Source: Escallonia rubra (taxonomy: Eukaryota > Streptophyta > Magnoliopsida > Escalloniales > Escalloniaceae). From it: a stretch of DNA of 64,000 nucleotides. The translations under genes were made by a program, and so were the position numbers. The stretch is from the NCBI GenBank assembly GCA_033065855.1, contig JAVXUO010002007.1:1-64000 (forward strand). The letters run 5' to 3'. This document shows positions 11,869 through 22,912 of the stretch, one piece after another. The first letter of the stretch is position 1; every line of letters starts with the position of its first letter. Under the pieces are notes generated by a model that ran no database searches, was not told the DNA's origin, and was given only the letters and a program-made list of their open reading frames with translations.

Positions 11869-12010
11869 GCTTTTTTTTTTGAATTTTTCAAATTGGAAAA
11901 TAATAGAACTGCAAATATGAGTAACCCTTGGTGGAAGGAGGAATCGAACACGAGATCTCGAGGTCACTTCTCGAGACCCCTTGCCAACTCAACCAAATTC
12001 TTTGGGTTTG
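11869..12010 (-). mobile_element. tRNA-derived SINE
   Basis: On the minus strand the unit reads TTGAGTTGGCAAGG (A-box-like), then a CTCGAG-rich middle, then GTGTTCGATTCCTCC, a good tRNA B box. It ends in an A-rich tail, seen as T11 at 11869 on the plus strand. Flanking copies of TTTGGGTTGGTGGC (about 11855) and GTTTGGTTGGTGGCC (about 12007) look like a 14-15-bp target duplication. Length about 140 bp. It inserted into DNA that is now inside the CACTA element. Confidence 0.65.
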
Positions 12011-12019
12011 GTTGGTGGC

Positions 12020-13700
12020 CTTTATCGTGTTGTTTTTCTAATCTTTATCCTGTTTCTAGGTTTTTTTTTTTGGGAAAGGTTAAAAATATATACCAGAAAG
12101 AAGGATCAGAATTTACGATAGTAGTTACGCATAAGCCAACACAACAAGTTGGATGATATCCCTATCCAATCGAGACAATGACTAACACAAAATAACCACA
12201 GGACAAATAGTCACAAGGAAGTACTAGGACGACGGAAGGATAAATGGAAGAGATTTGCCCTTCTGTACACCATCAAACCACTGTTGCGAACCTCCACGAC
12301 CCGACTGAAAAGCAAAAGTCGCCAAAGCCGATGAAAGAGACAACAGCGCCTCACACTGTTGATTAATCGGCTGAGAGGTATAAGAAGGGTATCAAATGCC
12401 CCATGGCTAACCATGGGAACATCACTATTTGTAGAACTTCTTCTTTCTCCATGGACAGGATGAAGGAAGAAGGGTTTTCTTTTTTTGGTCTTTCAAAGTA
12501 CTCAATGCAGCAAGAAGAAGTATTATAATGGAGATGGTTAGAGCTCGGCAGAAAACAAAACGAATTGAGTGGCTACAAACTGCCAGCCAAGTTCGACTGC
12601 CATTCGGCACCACCGACAATAAATAAATAAATTGGATTGAAAAATCCACCACCTCTGGTTTGAACTTATCTAGAAACTCAATTCTCATACCACATAAAAA
12701 AAACATGCAAAAATGTGAGAACGGTAGAAAGGACAATAAAATAATGACGATAGCAACATGATCTTTGCATTCTAGCGCCAGCATCACGAGGAACGAATTA
12801 AATCATCTGTAAACGAATATCTTCTTGTACCCCTGCAACCTTGCAAAGCTACGACTCTGCTGAGACTGCCTTTTCCGCACAACTCAGTAATCTCCACTAG
12901 CATGCACACAACAGCACTACACATCTGCCATGGAAGTTACCGAATTTATGAGCAGTTTTTAGTTTCCTTTTATAAAAATCCTTGTTAACTATGCACATTG
13001 CGAAGTTACCGAATTTATGGAATTTAGAAATGTTTTGCCTATTAGGTTGATGAACAGCACTTGTAAGATATCATGTGAAGTATAAAGAATCGGAAGCGTA
13101 GAAGCCGACACTAATACAAAGACCCAGATGCCCCGACGACGGACACTAATACACTGTATGGACACTTAGCATGCCCAGCTTGTTACAGTCATGGATCATG
13201 ATTAATCCGAGTCCCTTCCCAATGACTTAGTCAGAACATCCGCAAGTTTATTCGTTGCATTTACATTATAGTAGAAGTAAGTTCATCCTACGCATGTTCT
13301 CAGTTTAAGTGACAGTCTATGTTAGTATGGTTTGGTCGAAACATGACAGACCTGATTGGAAGCAATATGAATAGACACTAAAACTGCACTGGAGATGGAT
13401 TCCCAAAACCAAGCTTATATAAGACTACGGGAGCTGTCTTATTAGCGGTAATATGGAGCATGCGCCATAGCTTGATACTCTTACTCAGGACTTTATCGCA
13501 CAACAACATTTTGCTTCTTACTTTCCGTGACATAGGTGGCTATTTGGGTGGTGAAATGATGATGTGCGTAGTTGAGATTTTTGTGGTAGTCATTTTAGCT
13601 ACAACTCAATGTGGATCTGTTTTTTTAGCATCACTTTAACATAATTTGATAGATTTAATTCAGCTATGAAATTGATGCTCGTCGATTGAATAATCATCGA
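12020..13700. other. CACTA interior upstream of the B3 gene
   Basis: No gene recognised in about 1.7 kb. It presumably includes the promoter and 5' UTR of the B3 gene if the gene was captured whole. Open frames of 67-120 codons on the minus strand here lack motifs and have unlikely composition. Confidence 0.4.
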
Positions 13701-13727
13701 TTGGTTTTTCATGTTAAAGTAGGTTAA

Positions 13728-14170
13728 ATGGCTTCTGCTTCGGTGAACAGGGACGTTTCAGTCAACAGGCACTTCTTCAAGGTCATGATGCCTGGTTTTC
13801 ATACAGAACTTGTATGTCATCCCGCTTTCTCTATGTTTTCGTGTGTGTTAAAAATTTTATCTTTGGTTAAAAACTTACATGTCTTACTGTATTATGAATA
13901 TGTTAGGCCATACCGGTAGCATTTTGGCGATTGCTTACCACATTGAGATTTGAAGCAACTTTAACCAGCCGCAAGGGGTCATGGCTTGTTAAATTGAAGA
14001 AGAAGGTTGGCCAAGAGGTTCTTTGCTTCGAAGAGGGTTGGAACGAATTCGTGCAACAACATGACCTCCATCTAGGAGACTTTGTAATCTTTCAACACAT
14101 GGGGCAAATGCGTTTTCAAGTCAGCGTGTTTGATCAAAGCACTTGTGAAAAGCCTTTCCCCCAATGTTGA
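13728..14170 (+). CDS. REM-type B3 DNA-binding protein, two exons, inside a CACTA element
   Basis: Exon 1 is 13728-13811 (ATG to a phase-0 donor, CTT|GTATGT). The intron is 13812-13906 (ends TATGTTAG) and exon 2 is 13907-14170 (TGA). The product is 115 residues, essentially one B3 domain. It starts HFFKVMMPGFHTEL, runs through AIPVAFWRLL and GSWLVKLKKK, and ends DLHLGDFVIFQHMGQMRFQV. The order HFFKV...IP..F...SW.VK...FV..H.L..GDF..F matches B3 domains of the REM family, plant nuclear DNA-binding factors. Typical REM proteins carry several B3 domains and are longer, so this is either a minimal member or a captured piece. No stop or frame change is seen and both splice sites are good. It lies 0.6 kb inside the CACTA right end. 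Alternative: an unspliced dead capture kept by chance. Confidence 0.75.
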
Positions 14171-14439
14171 ACTCTAAGGCGTAATTAGACAATATTTTAA
14201 ATTAATCGCATCGGATATGTACATTTTGAACAATGTTGTGAACATTGACTATTTGTTTGATAATTTTAGGTTGTTAATTGTGATTATTGATCGATGATTT
14301 GTTAATCGATGATTTTAGATTGTTAATCGTGCATTTGATATATTGAGATTGTTGACGGAAGATGGGACCCAATTGGTTTGAATTTTTTATTACAGGTTTG
14401 GGCATTAAAAAATTAAAAAAAAATTAAAAAATGACTTTA

Positions 14440-14745
14440 ACTTTTAGCGACGGATTAATTCCGTCGCTAAACATTTTATCCCGTCGCTAATTTCGTAAAA
14501 AAGAAAATAAATTAAAGTACGTAAAACAGAATTAGCGACGGATATTCCGTCGCTAATTCAGAAATAAATCCGTCGCCAAACGTTCTATATTAGACGACGG
14601 ATTTTATAATTCCGTCGCAAAACTTTTAGCAACGGCCTTTTATACGAGGGACTTTTAGCGACGGTAATTCCGTCGCTAAAAGTTTTCGCGACGGAATATA
14701 GGCCTTTAGCGACGGGAAAATCCGTCGCTAAAGGCCTTATTCCTT
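14440..14745. repeat. CACTA right subterminal repeats
   Basis: Repeated TTAGCGACGGA/TCCGTCGCTAA motifs in both orientations, mirroring the left end. They occur between the B3 gene and the right CACTA terminus. Confidence 0.85.
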
Positions 14746-14754
14746 GTAGTGATC

Positions 14755-15480
14755 ATTGAAAGTTAAGCTACTAAATTTATTGCCTAAATAGTTCAGTTTT
14801 TTATATGTGTCCTGTTAAATCTCTTAAGTTTGGTTGATTCTTGGTTTTAAAGATACAACATTTAAGCTCCTAAGACATTTCGTCGTATAAACTTTGTTAT
14901 AGTCATAACTTTTTCCCGTTAAACACTTTACTTTCGACAAGTCTTTTCAGGTTAATTTTTGAACTTTTATTAATCACTTTACTAGAATTCAAACTTCTTC
15001 TTAATTTCACTTCCTAGACTTATATATGTGCCATCAAAACATATTACAGGAAATTATCTCTAAAAAATTTCTTTACTTTTATTACTGTACGATCAATCTT
15101 GTAGTATTTCGTGAGAGTTAGATATTTGTGGAACATGTTTGAGACTAATTACAATATCAGTTTACCTTCGATAACAAGATATAATATGAAACAGTTAGGA
15201 TTCTTTTTAGCGGTAACTTAATGTGACGAAAGAAATAAGTATGATAAATAGTTAAAAATATTGGTGATAATTGCCTTGAAAAATCCGGGTTTGAAAGTAA
15301 GACCATGTTTAATTAGCTTTTCATATTTCGAGTATTTGATTAATAGTTAACAACTGATTTATTGTTATAGTTTAATTATAATAGTCATATTGATTAATTT
15401 CGATTTTGTTTTTCACATAAATTCATAATATTTTTATTTCAAATTACTATATAACGTGCAAAACACGTGATCCTTACTAG
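14755..15480 (+). other. Helitron 3' terminal region
   Basis: AT-rich, no coding signal. Its last 115 bp resemble the remnant ending at 42879 and finish with the hairpin and CTAG terminus. Confidence 0.6.
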
Positions 15481-16434
15481 TATATATATAAGTATGAATG
15501 TTTTAAATCATATTTGGACGATTATGTCCTCCGTTAATTACATAAATACTTACCCTTCTTTTGTTACTCCCTTTTAAATGTTGATGAAATTTGAGAAACA
15601 TTTGGTAATGAATATATTCAATACATTGGAAAATGAAAAGTGTGAGGAGAAAGAAAAACAAAGAAATTCCTTTATTATGGTTAAAATGAAATAAACATTA
15701 GATATTGAATTGGTTAATGAGAACTGTGATTTTTTTTTCCTTGCATTTTAGGTTAGCAAACAATTAACCAGTTGAAAAACTGAAAAACAAAATAAAGAAA
15801 CTGAAATACGTAAAAAAATCAATTAAGAAACAAAAAATTATTGAAAAACAAAAGCAGAATAAAACGAAAAAGTGATAAATATGCATAAAAAAACAAGGTT
15901 TAAATATAGTGCCAATTTGAACTGAAAATATGTTGGGTTATTGCAGTTGAATACCGGGTGTTCTACATTTCTTATTGATGAAATGCAAAGTATCTGGTCT
16001 TGAAAATTATAAATCTTAATCACAAACCAATTTAACAGATTACAAAAACAAATACGTAAATTCATTCTTTTAAGCTTACAAAGAATATTTCTAAATATTG
16101 AACTGATTACAATTACGAACATCAAATATACATTTCTTTTAAAACAAGTCATAAAAAAATTAAGAACATAATTGAATTATATTATTTTAATTTTAAAAAA
16201 ATAATAATATCACCTCAAACATTAGTCTCAACTATATCTACCTGTATTTGCACGACGACTATATCTACTTGTATTTGCACGTGCCAGATACTAGTACGTA
16301 GAAACTAGAAAAGGTCCAAACTTTAGTACGGAAGGACGAACTGAAAAAGGAATACAGATGGAAGATGAAGTGAAGATGATTCAACTTCTTTCTGAGTTCT
16401 GATCAGATCAACAAATCCAACTTCTTAGGTTCTT

Positions 16435-16470
<36 letters not shown>

Positions 16471-16879
16471 CTTCCATACCCAAATTCTGTTCTTGATCTA
16501 CCCTTCTGGTGTCAACAGTTATAATTCATAGATGAACTTGTGATTTTAATGTAATGGGTATTTTAGCTTGCATCTTTTAGGTAAGTATCAACTGGGTTTT
16601 TGCATACACCGTAAATTAGGCCATTAGTTCTACATTTGCACTTTGTCCCAATCAAATTTTAGGAAAGCATGAGACTTGCATTTTGTCTATGTTTGGTGAA
16701 GGAATCTTGAAAGTAAGTTCTCAAGTCAACTTCATAGATCTACCTGAAAGCATGCAAAGTGAAGTCAATTGCTTTTTACTCTCACAGGTTTCTTCTTTGT
16801 CTCACAGGTTTTTTTATATGCATTTTAAATTCATTTGCCTTACACACTTGGTATTAAAAATTAATTTTTTTAAATAGTT
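15481..16879. other. Intergenic, AT-rich
   Basis: No supported gene. An uninterrupted CT microsatellite lies at 16440-16467 in a pyrimidine-rich stretch (16400-16480) that could be a transcript leader, but no matching coding exon follows. Confidence 0.45.
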
Positions 16880-17184
16880 CTCCCTCCATTTCTAATTAAT
16901 TAATCAGATTTTACTTGCACATTTATTTAGAATATTACTCATATTTGATGAGTCTTTCATTCTACCCAAGAGAGAGTGCGAGACAGGGAATGAAGAAAGT
17001 GATTCAGGAAAAAGAAAAATAGATTTGTAGAGGATTAAATGTAAAGAGAGAAAATAAAATTTAAAAACTATAAGAAGAGTAAACATGAAAAATTATCTAT
17101 GAAATCTTTCTTAATTTGAATAATAATTAATTTTTTCAAACATCCTAAAAAGGATATATGATCAATTTTTAGGAACAAAAGGAG
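16880..17184. mobile_element. Stowaway-like MITE
   Basis: Left end CTCCCTCCATTTCTAATTAA; the right end in reverse is CTCCTTTTGTTCCTAAAAAT, followed by TA. The interior GAGGATTAAATGTAAAGAGA and TAAACATGAAAAATTATCTA blocks match the other Stowaway-like copies in the window. About 305 bp, no coding capacity. Confidence 0.7.
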
Positions 17185-17856
17185 TAGTTATTAATATATA
17201 TTTTTAAATTGCTTAAAAATATATAAAAAAGGGTTGAAATAACATTTTCTTAAATGTTTTTAGTTGTAAATTAAATTACGTAGGAAAGGAGCAAGAGCGT
17301 GAAAGCGAAAAATCTCGTGAACAGATCGGAGGTGGAACCGCCACCCCAGTATTGCAACTTAAAAATTATAGCCAAAATCTATGCACGTTAATAAAAGTAA
17401 GTTATTAATCCTATATTAACACACAAGAATGACACAAAAGAACATGTGCTAAATTGGATTACAGAGAAGTGGCCTACTCTCAATCATGTGTGCGTAGAAA
17501 TTCTAGGAAAAAATATTATTGTGTCATAGTTTTAGTGACAAATACTTGTCACTATAATTTTTAGCGAAAAAGAAGAGAACTTTTGAAGATAATTTTTTAT
17601 TATTAAAGCTGATACAACTCTTTGCTGTAGAGCGGAATCATGGTCCATGAATAAGAGAGAAAGGTAAAGATAAAATTGGACGATAATATAAAAGCTAGCA
17701 GCATCCAAATTATAATAAACAACCGTTTACAAGAATAATCTCGTCATATTTGAATTGCTTTTCCTTTCCTCTCCTTTTGACAATAGGAAAGGAAAAAATT
17801 TAACATTATTGTCTCACTGCTCCTATACATGGGTATAAATCCAAAAGCAATGTCAA
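17185..17856. other. Intergenic
   Basis: No gene seen. A small palindromic patch near 17534 (TAGTGACAAATACTTGTCACTA) may be a MITE relic. Homology to S-receptor kinase copy B begins at about 17857, just after the codons for ASGRG; the last 19 codons of copy B have no counterpart here. Confidence 0.45.
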
Positions 17857-19345
17857 TAGCCCTCTACCTGAGGCAGCAAGCAAGGGGGCTCTCCCAACAG
17901 TAAAAGCAGGTCGTTTTGGCGAAACTAATATTGTGTGTTCATTGCTAAGCATAGCAACAACTTCAGCCATAGAAGGTCTATCAGATGGAACTTCTTGAAC
18001 GCACAAGAGCCCGACAGCTGTTAGTGTTTTCCAATATATAGTGTCAAGTTTGGTTCATTTTCTTTGTCAAAATGATGAAAGGAATGTGAAGAGGCAAGGA
18101 GAGAGGAATCCCACATAGAAGGGAATTGGAAAAGTAAGTGGATATATAATAAAGAACTCCACTTACTTTAATATTTATGTGGTATGCTACGGTGTATGCA
18201 TGTGCACCGAGTATGGTGCGAAGCACCATACGAGGAACGATCACATGCGCGCGCGCGCGTGGCAGTGGGTTGTGAGGCGCCATGTGGCGCTTTGATGGCG
18301 CACTTTGCACTTCGTACGTGCAGTTAGACGCCTTTAAGTTTTCGTGACGAAAACTAGGCCGTCGGTGCAACGGGTCGGATCCGACCGTTAGCAGTGGTTA
18401 CACTTGCACCGGTTCGGGTTATGCCCGAATGGTTGCACCTGTTAGGCAGCTGGGTGGTTCCAGTTCGGGCCAGACCCAACTGTTGAGAGCTGGTTAGTTA
18501 CCAGCCCAGATCTGGACCGTTAATCTTAACGGTTTCTGATCCAACGGTCCAGATTGCTTGGGGGCATGATGAAAGGGTGTGACCATTGATTAGCAACCAC
18601 TAGTGCTTTATAAATAAAGCACAATGGTCAGATTTTTGGACATAGTAATTAGCCTCTTCTCTCTTCGTTTTATTTCCTTTCTGTAGATCTTTTACAATAA
18701 GAAATTTCTGCAGAATTTCTTACTTGTAAAACCATTATCCCTAATTCCATACACGTATCTATGGGGTGAATATCGTGTGTGCAAACGCTATTCACTAAGT
18801 GTGCTTCATTGTATCTTGGAGGATATTTGCATGTAACCCGCTGCACACCGTTTTAGGTGGGGGCAAATATAAACTTAAGGAAAGCGTTTTACAACGTGCC
18901 TCGAAGCCAGTTTTTCTTTCAGTCACAAAGCCATACCATACTACGGATTATCCAATAACAACAACGTATTTCAGTGGCGTACACGAGGAAGACGGGATAT
19001 CTAAAGTCGGATCGATCAGCTCAAGCACCCTGTCATTTTCCCATAACTCCCACGCCTGCGAGGTCAAAGAGAATACATGCTTACACTCGATACTATTAGG
19101 TGAACAATAAGAAATAAGAGTGACTAAAGATTTGAATGATGCTTCATGAAAATCAGCAGGAACTCACATATCCAAGAAGACTTTGATAGTCCAAGTCATG
19201 GAAGCCAGTACTCTTTTTCCCGCTCACAATCTCTAGTAGCAGAACCCCAAAAGCAAACACGTCCGACTTTATCGAGAAAAGTCCTTCCATAGCATACTCA
19301 GGGGACATATAGCCACTGCATTTTCTCACAAGAAGGACATAAAGC
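17857..19345 (-). pseudogene. S-receptor-like kinase copy A, last two exons only
   Basis: Matches copy B (33831-37493) closely. The exon 7 equivalent is 19168-19315 ([20 protein letters not shown], kinase subdomains VIII-IX). The exon 8 equivalent starts at 19055. An insertion (18019-18960) splits it, and it resumes at 18018 with [19 protein letters not shown], the kinase C-lobe. Splice sites match copy B base for base. Exons 1-6 are missing: at about 19345 intron-6 sequence runs into LINE sequence. The C-terminus diverges after ASGRG and reaches a different stop at 17806. It cannot encode an active kinase, lacking the ATP-binding lobe and the catalytic HRD/DFG part. Confidence 0.88.
18019..18960 (+). 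mobile_element. Solo LTR, probably Ty1/copia
   Basis: Begins TGTTAGTGTTTTCC and ends near CCAATAACA. The flanks ACAGC (18014-18018) and ACAAC (18961-18965) resemble a 5-bp duplication. Copy B shows the uninterrupted exon, so about 940 bp were inserted. A TATA-like TATAAATAAAG lies at 18610, and the phrase ATCCCACATAGAAGGGAATT recalls the LTR of the copia element at 21754. No coding region. Read as an old solo LTR; the exact right end is uncertain by a few bases. Confidence 0.6.
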
Positions 19346-20471
19346 CCAGAGAGACACCCAAATTCTTCTAAAGCTTGTTTAACTTTTGTAAGAGCTTCTT
19401 GGTCAGCTGCTGCCATAATAAAAAGCTCATCTGTAAAGCACAAATGATTGACCAGTAACTCTTGACACTTTAGGTGGAATTTGAAACCATCACTAGCAGA
19501 GTACTCATCCAATAGTCCTGAAAGAGCTTTCATAACCAGCAAAAATAGGTAAGCGGATATGGGGTCACGCTGTCTAAGCCCTTTAGAGCTTGAGAAGTAA
19601 CCTTCCATAGCTCCATTCAAGTTAATAGAAAATTTTGCAGTAGTCACACATTTCATAATCCAGCCAATGTATTCAAAAGGGAAATCAAAAGCTTCCAAAG
19701 CACATTTCAAAAAATCCCATCCCATTGAGTCATATGCCTTTTGAATGTCAATTTTGATCACACATCTTGGTAATCCTCCTTCTTTGTGGTAGTTCTTGAC
19801 CAGCTCTTGCATCAAGAGAATATTGTCTGCAATATATCTATCTTTCACAAATGCTGCTTGTCTAGGGTTGATGAGTTTGGGTAGTATGCCTTTAACTCTT
19901 TTACATAGCACCTGAGAAATAGCTTTATAAATCACATTGCAACATGCAATGGGCCTAAAGTCTTTCATTTTTTATGGGGATGGGATTTTAGGAACAAGAG
20001 TAAGGCTTGTATTGTTGAAGAGGTGTACTCCATAGCCTTGAACAAAATATTTCATCACTGCACATTCCACATTTTGCCTATCATGTCCCAATTTTTTTGA
20101 AAAAACTCAGCTGTGTACCCATCTGGGCCAGGGGCTTTGTTTGCCTTCATTGAAAATATGGCCTCCTTGATCTCTTCAGCTGTGACTGGGGCTCCTAGCA
20201 TGTCCTTATCTGTGTTGTTCAGTTTTTTCCTTATGATCTGATTCAACCTTTGATGAGTATTCCTCTGCCTAGATACTCCTTTATTATTTGTGGTGTGCAC
20301 AAAACTCCAATTCTTGCCCCATTTCTTTGTCATAACACCAATATTCTCTATACTTATTTTAGTTTCAACCAAACCAATGCATCCAATATTTTGATTTTTA
20401 ACTGCTTTCTTCACATCATATTGCTTTACAGGGTCATTTAGACCCCTCACATTCGAGCTTGCTACTGTCAT
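19346..20471 (-). pseudogene. LINE ORF2, endonuclease and reverse transcriptase remnants
   Basis: 20055-20471 begins like an L1 endonuclease (SSNVRGLNDPVK, then GLVETKIS). After about 60 residues it jumps to the linker before the RT (MKANKAPGPDGYTAEFF), so most of the endonuclease is deleted. A frame change and a stop follow near 20050-19970. The RT core then reads [37 protein letters not shown] and [13 protein letters not shown], and stops at FGCLSGLYV. The expected YADD box reads FTDE, a defect at the catalytic site. From there the frame runs on into kinase sequence. Confidence 0.85.
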
Positions 20472-21708
20472 TGTTTGGAAATATTGGGCGTCGCTCTTCT
20501 TGCAGTACTACTGCTTCCTCTCTGCTTGTTGCTCATATTCTCTTCAACTGGCTTTCCACTTGATCTATCTTCAGTGCTTGAGTCTCCCTTTTCAAGATAC
20601 TGAAACATATTGTGAAGGCTAGGGGTTGCATTTTGTATACCATTGTCTGCCTTTTTCAAATGACTAGCAGTATGCTCAGCCTTCTCCCACTGTTCACTGT
20701 TCATGTTCTCTTTCATGGAAGGATTACTATCAGGTCCAATAGTAGATTCTATATCCTTACTTTGCTTCTGTTTCCATACTTGATGACTCACTGGTTTTTT
20801 ATAACATGAGATTTCCACATGTCCAAACACTTTGCAGTATTTACACATAGCAGGTTTCCATCCATATTCTACCTTATGTTTATGCACCCAGTCATTTGGG
20901 ATTTCTTGTGGGAAGTCACTATCTACATCCATCTCTACACAGACTCTTGCATAATTGAGTCTCTCATGGGATGCCGTCATTCTATCAGTAAACAAAGGTT
21001 TCCCTAATGTACTCAACATACTTTTAGACCAAAATTGCAGTGGTAATTGGGGTAATTTGATCCATATAGGCACTGTTTTTAATCCTTCCTTCTCCATTGA
21101 CATATCCTTAGTCCAAGGCTTTAACACCATAGGCTTGTTATCAAAAGACCATGGACCCCCTTGAGCCCCTTCCAATATAGAATTTACCTGATTAGTAGGT
21201 AGGATTTCAGGTTGGTTGCTCTGTTTCCTGTTTGGCAAAGCAGGAAATTCTTCTCTGTTTTTCGCGCCATTTCCCTTCATCGCTGGGCTTTCAACTGTTT
21301 CACACGCCCCTAGGTTGAATACATGTCCTTTCATTTCCAGGTTTATTGTAGCTTTTCTGGCATTTAATGTGTCTGTAGCTTTAATGCTATCCTTGAATGC
21401 CGCTTTTAACTCCAGATTTTCTCTCTTTAATTCCAATTCCTGGTTTCGCAATTCCCTAATCAATGATCGAATTTCCTTATCTTCATCAGAGTCCGAGCTT
21501 GATGATTCCAATTTCTCCGGTTGTATGTCACCGACATCATTACAACCTTCTTTTCCCAAGATTATTGTCCTGTGTTCTTCGGAGATGGTGGATTTGGCTT
21601 TATCAGTTTCTCCTCATGAGCATTGGTCCATTGTTTTCCAACAAATTCTTTTGCGAAAGGATCCTTCGGAGGACCCCGTAGCCTGCCTGATCTACGTTGA
21701 GTTGCCAT
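20468..21708 (-). pseudogene. LINE ORF1 (DUF4283/zinc-knuckle RNA-binding protein)
   Basis: An ATG at 21706-21708 starts a 48-codon frame (MATQRRSGRLRGPPKDPF...) that ends in a stop near 21565. The rest continues in another frame from 21559, so there is one frame change. Seen further on: an acidic/coiled stretch, part of the DUF4283 fold (GLKTVPIWIKLPQLPLQFWS) and a CCHC knuckle CKYCKVFGHVEISC (C-x2-C-x4-H-x4-C). The join ILEGAQGG/PWSFDNKP suggests that a middle section of DUF4283 is lost. In living L1 elements this protein coats the element RNA. Confidence 0.75.
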
Positions 21709-21753
21709 GGTTGATTGTATTGTTTTATAGATTTGTATATGAAGCCCTAAAAG

Positions 21754-22658
21754 CGTTGGAATTGGGTTTTAAACCCATTGTGGAGAAGCAACTTTGACTC
21801 AATTTTCAAATGGGTTCCAAACCATAGATTGGTTAGGAACAAATTAATTCACGTTCATCTATTGGAATAGATGATCGTGGTATATTCACATGTTTAAAAC
21901 GAATGAGAAGTGAATGAGAAAATTGAAGCTAAAGTTAGTGGTTCACCTTGAAAGGAAAAGAGTATCCCATAAAGCCAATGTTGTCATAAGGCTTAGCCTT
22001 GAGCTAAGGGATGGGCCCCTTGGGGGTACCCATGTTTTGTAAGGAGGGAGGACCTAGGTTGACCCAAGGTCCACCACACGCGCGCGCCGCCCGGTCCGTG
22101 GCTTGGGCTAGGGCTAGGCCCAATCAGGCTTTATTCTTTTTGGGACAAATAAATTTTATTTATTTAATTTCCTTTCCGAAAAGTTGTGACCTTTCTTTTC
22201 CAAGCTGTGAAGAGTTGCACCCCCCAGTGAATACTCTGTGTATAAAACCGAGTCAGTTTACAGAAGTTATATACGAATTAAAATCCCGAATTTTCTTTTC
22301 TTCTGTACAAGAGTCTGTCCAGTTTTAAGTGTTCGTAAAAGAAGAAAGAGTTCTACCATTGTTTGGTTCGCCGGGTCTGGAAATTTGGTGTGCTACTATT
22401 TTCAGACGTAGCCGTTGTATCCTGGGAGACTATTATCAAGAACCGTCAGCACCGTTGCGGGACGAATAAAGTCTTAAGGACAGTGAATCAAATTCACGCC
22501 TCGGCCCCTTTTTCCTTTGCTGTTCTGCAATCCTGTTGTGAGTTCATTTTAATTGTTCTTGCAAAGACTATATGTTCTGTTTAGTAAACTATATTTCTGT
22601 ATTTCGTACTTAATTGTTTTCTGCACAAGTATACACAAAGTATATATTTCGAACAACA
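21754..22658 (+). repeat. Copia 5' LTR
   Basis: Starts GTTGGAATTGGGTTTTAAAC (after its first base) and ends CGAACAACA. A TATA-like GTGTATAAAACC lies at about 22238. It aligns with the LTR at 31970 throughout. Confidence 0.92.
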
Positions 22659-22912
22659 TTCTTAAGACTTTATTCCGCACTTTGTGTTGCATGTGTAGAA
22701 TCATTGTTTTCGAATTTCGTAATAGTTTTTCTAAAACAGCGTTTTCAAAATTTCGTTTCATATTTTGATTCTGCAGTACTTTATACTAAAATTATTTTCA
22801 GTTTCTGAATTTAATTTTAGTGATTACTATACTCTGTTTTCGTTTATAGTTTTTTGTATTAGACTGGACTGTTTATTAATTGTTGTTATAATCTGTTGAT
22901 AGATTTACAACA

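Larger units (their letters stand above)
10070..14751. mobile_element. CACTA (En/Spm) transposon carrying a B3 gene, 4.7 kb
   Basis: The left end is CACCACAAGAAAA; the right end in reverse is CACTACAAGGAATAAGG. Both are CACTA-type termini. The 3-bp target duplication is ATC (10067-10069 and 14752-14754), the length expected for the superfamily. Both ends carry dense subterminal repeats of TTAGCGACGGA in both orientations, the transposase-binding pattern of En/Spm. No transposase (TNPD/TNPA) is recognisable. The interior instead holds a GC-rich leader-like stretch (10440-10700), a SINE (about 11869-12010), unassigned DNA and a two-exon B3-domain gene near the right end. A non-autonomous Pack-CACTA element is the best reading. 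Confidence 0.88.
4248..15480 (+). mobile_element. Probable Helitron, 11.2 kb with nested insertions
   Basis: The 3' end is a textbook Helitron terminus. A perfect 5-bp stem hairpin (ACGTG CAAAA CACGT) is followed 11 nt later by CTAG (15477-15480), then host T. The proposed 5' end is TC at 4248 after host A. It reads TCTATATCTATAC and then ATAAAAGCACGTATGAAC, a start typical of plant Helitrons with this 3' end. No Rep/helicase gene is seen, so it would be non-autonomous. Without the nested hAT, CACTA and MITE the element is about 5 kb. The left boundary falls just past the NB-ARC relic. Alternative: two different Helitron remnants whose outer ends happen to face correctly. Confidence 0.5.
19346..21753 (-). 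mobile_element. LINE (L1 type), truncated and internally deleted
   Basis: A minus-strand element with ORF1 (20468-21708) and remnants of ORF2 (19346-20471). The 3' part of the reverse transcriptase, any RNase H/3' UTR and the poly-A tail are missing. At about 19345 it joins intron sequence of kinase copy A. Loss of the 3' end is not the normal 5' truncation of LINEs, so a deletion removed the LINE tail together with kinase exons 1-6. On its 5' side the copia element inserted at 21753; LINE leader sequence probably resumes after 32929. Confidence 0.85.

Noticed and set aside
21216-21797. 193-codon plus-strand frame
   Set aside because: Antisense to LINE ORF1 and running into the copia LTR.
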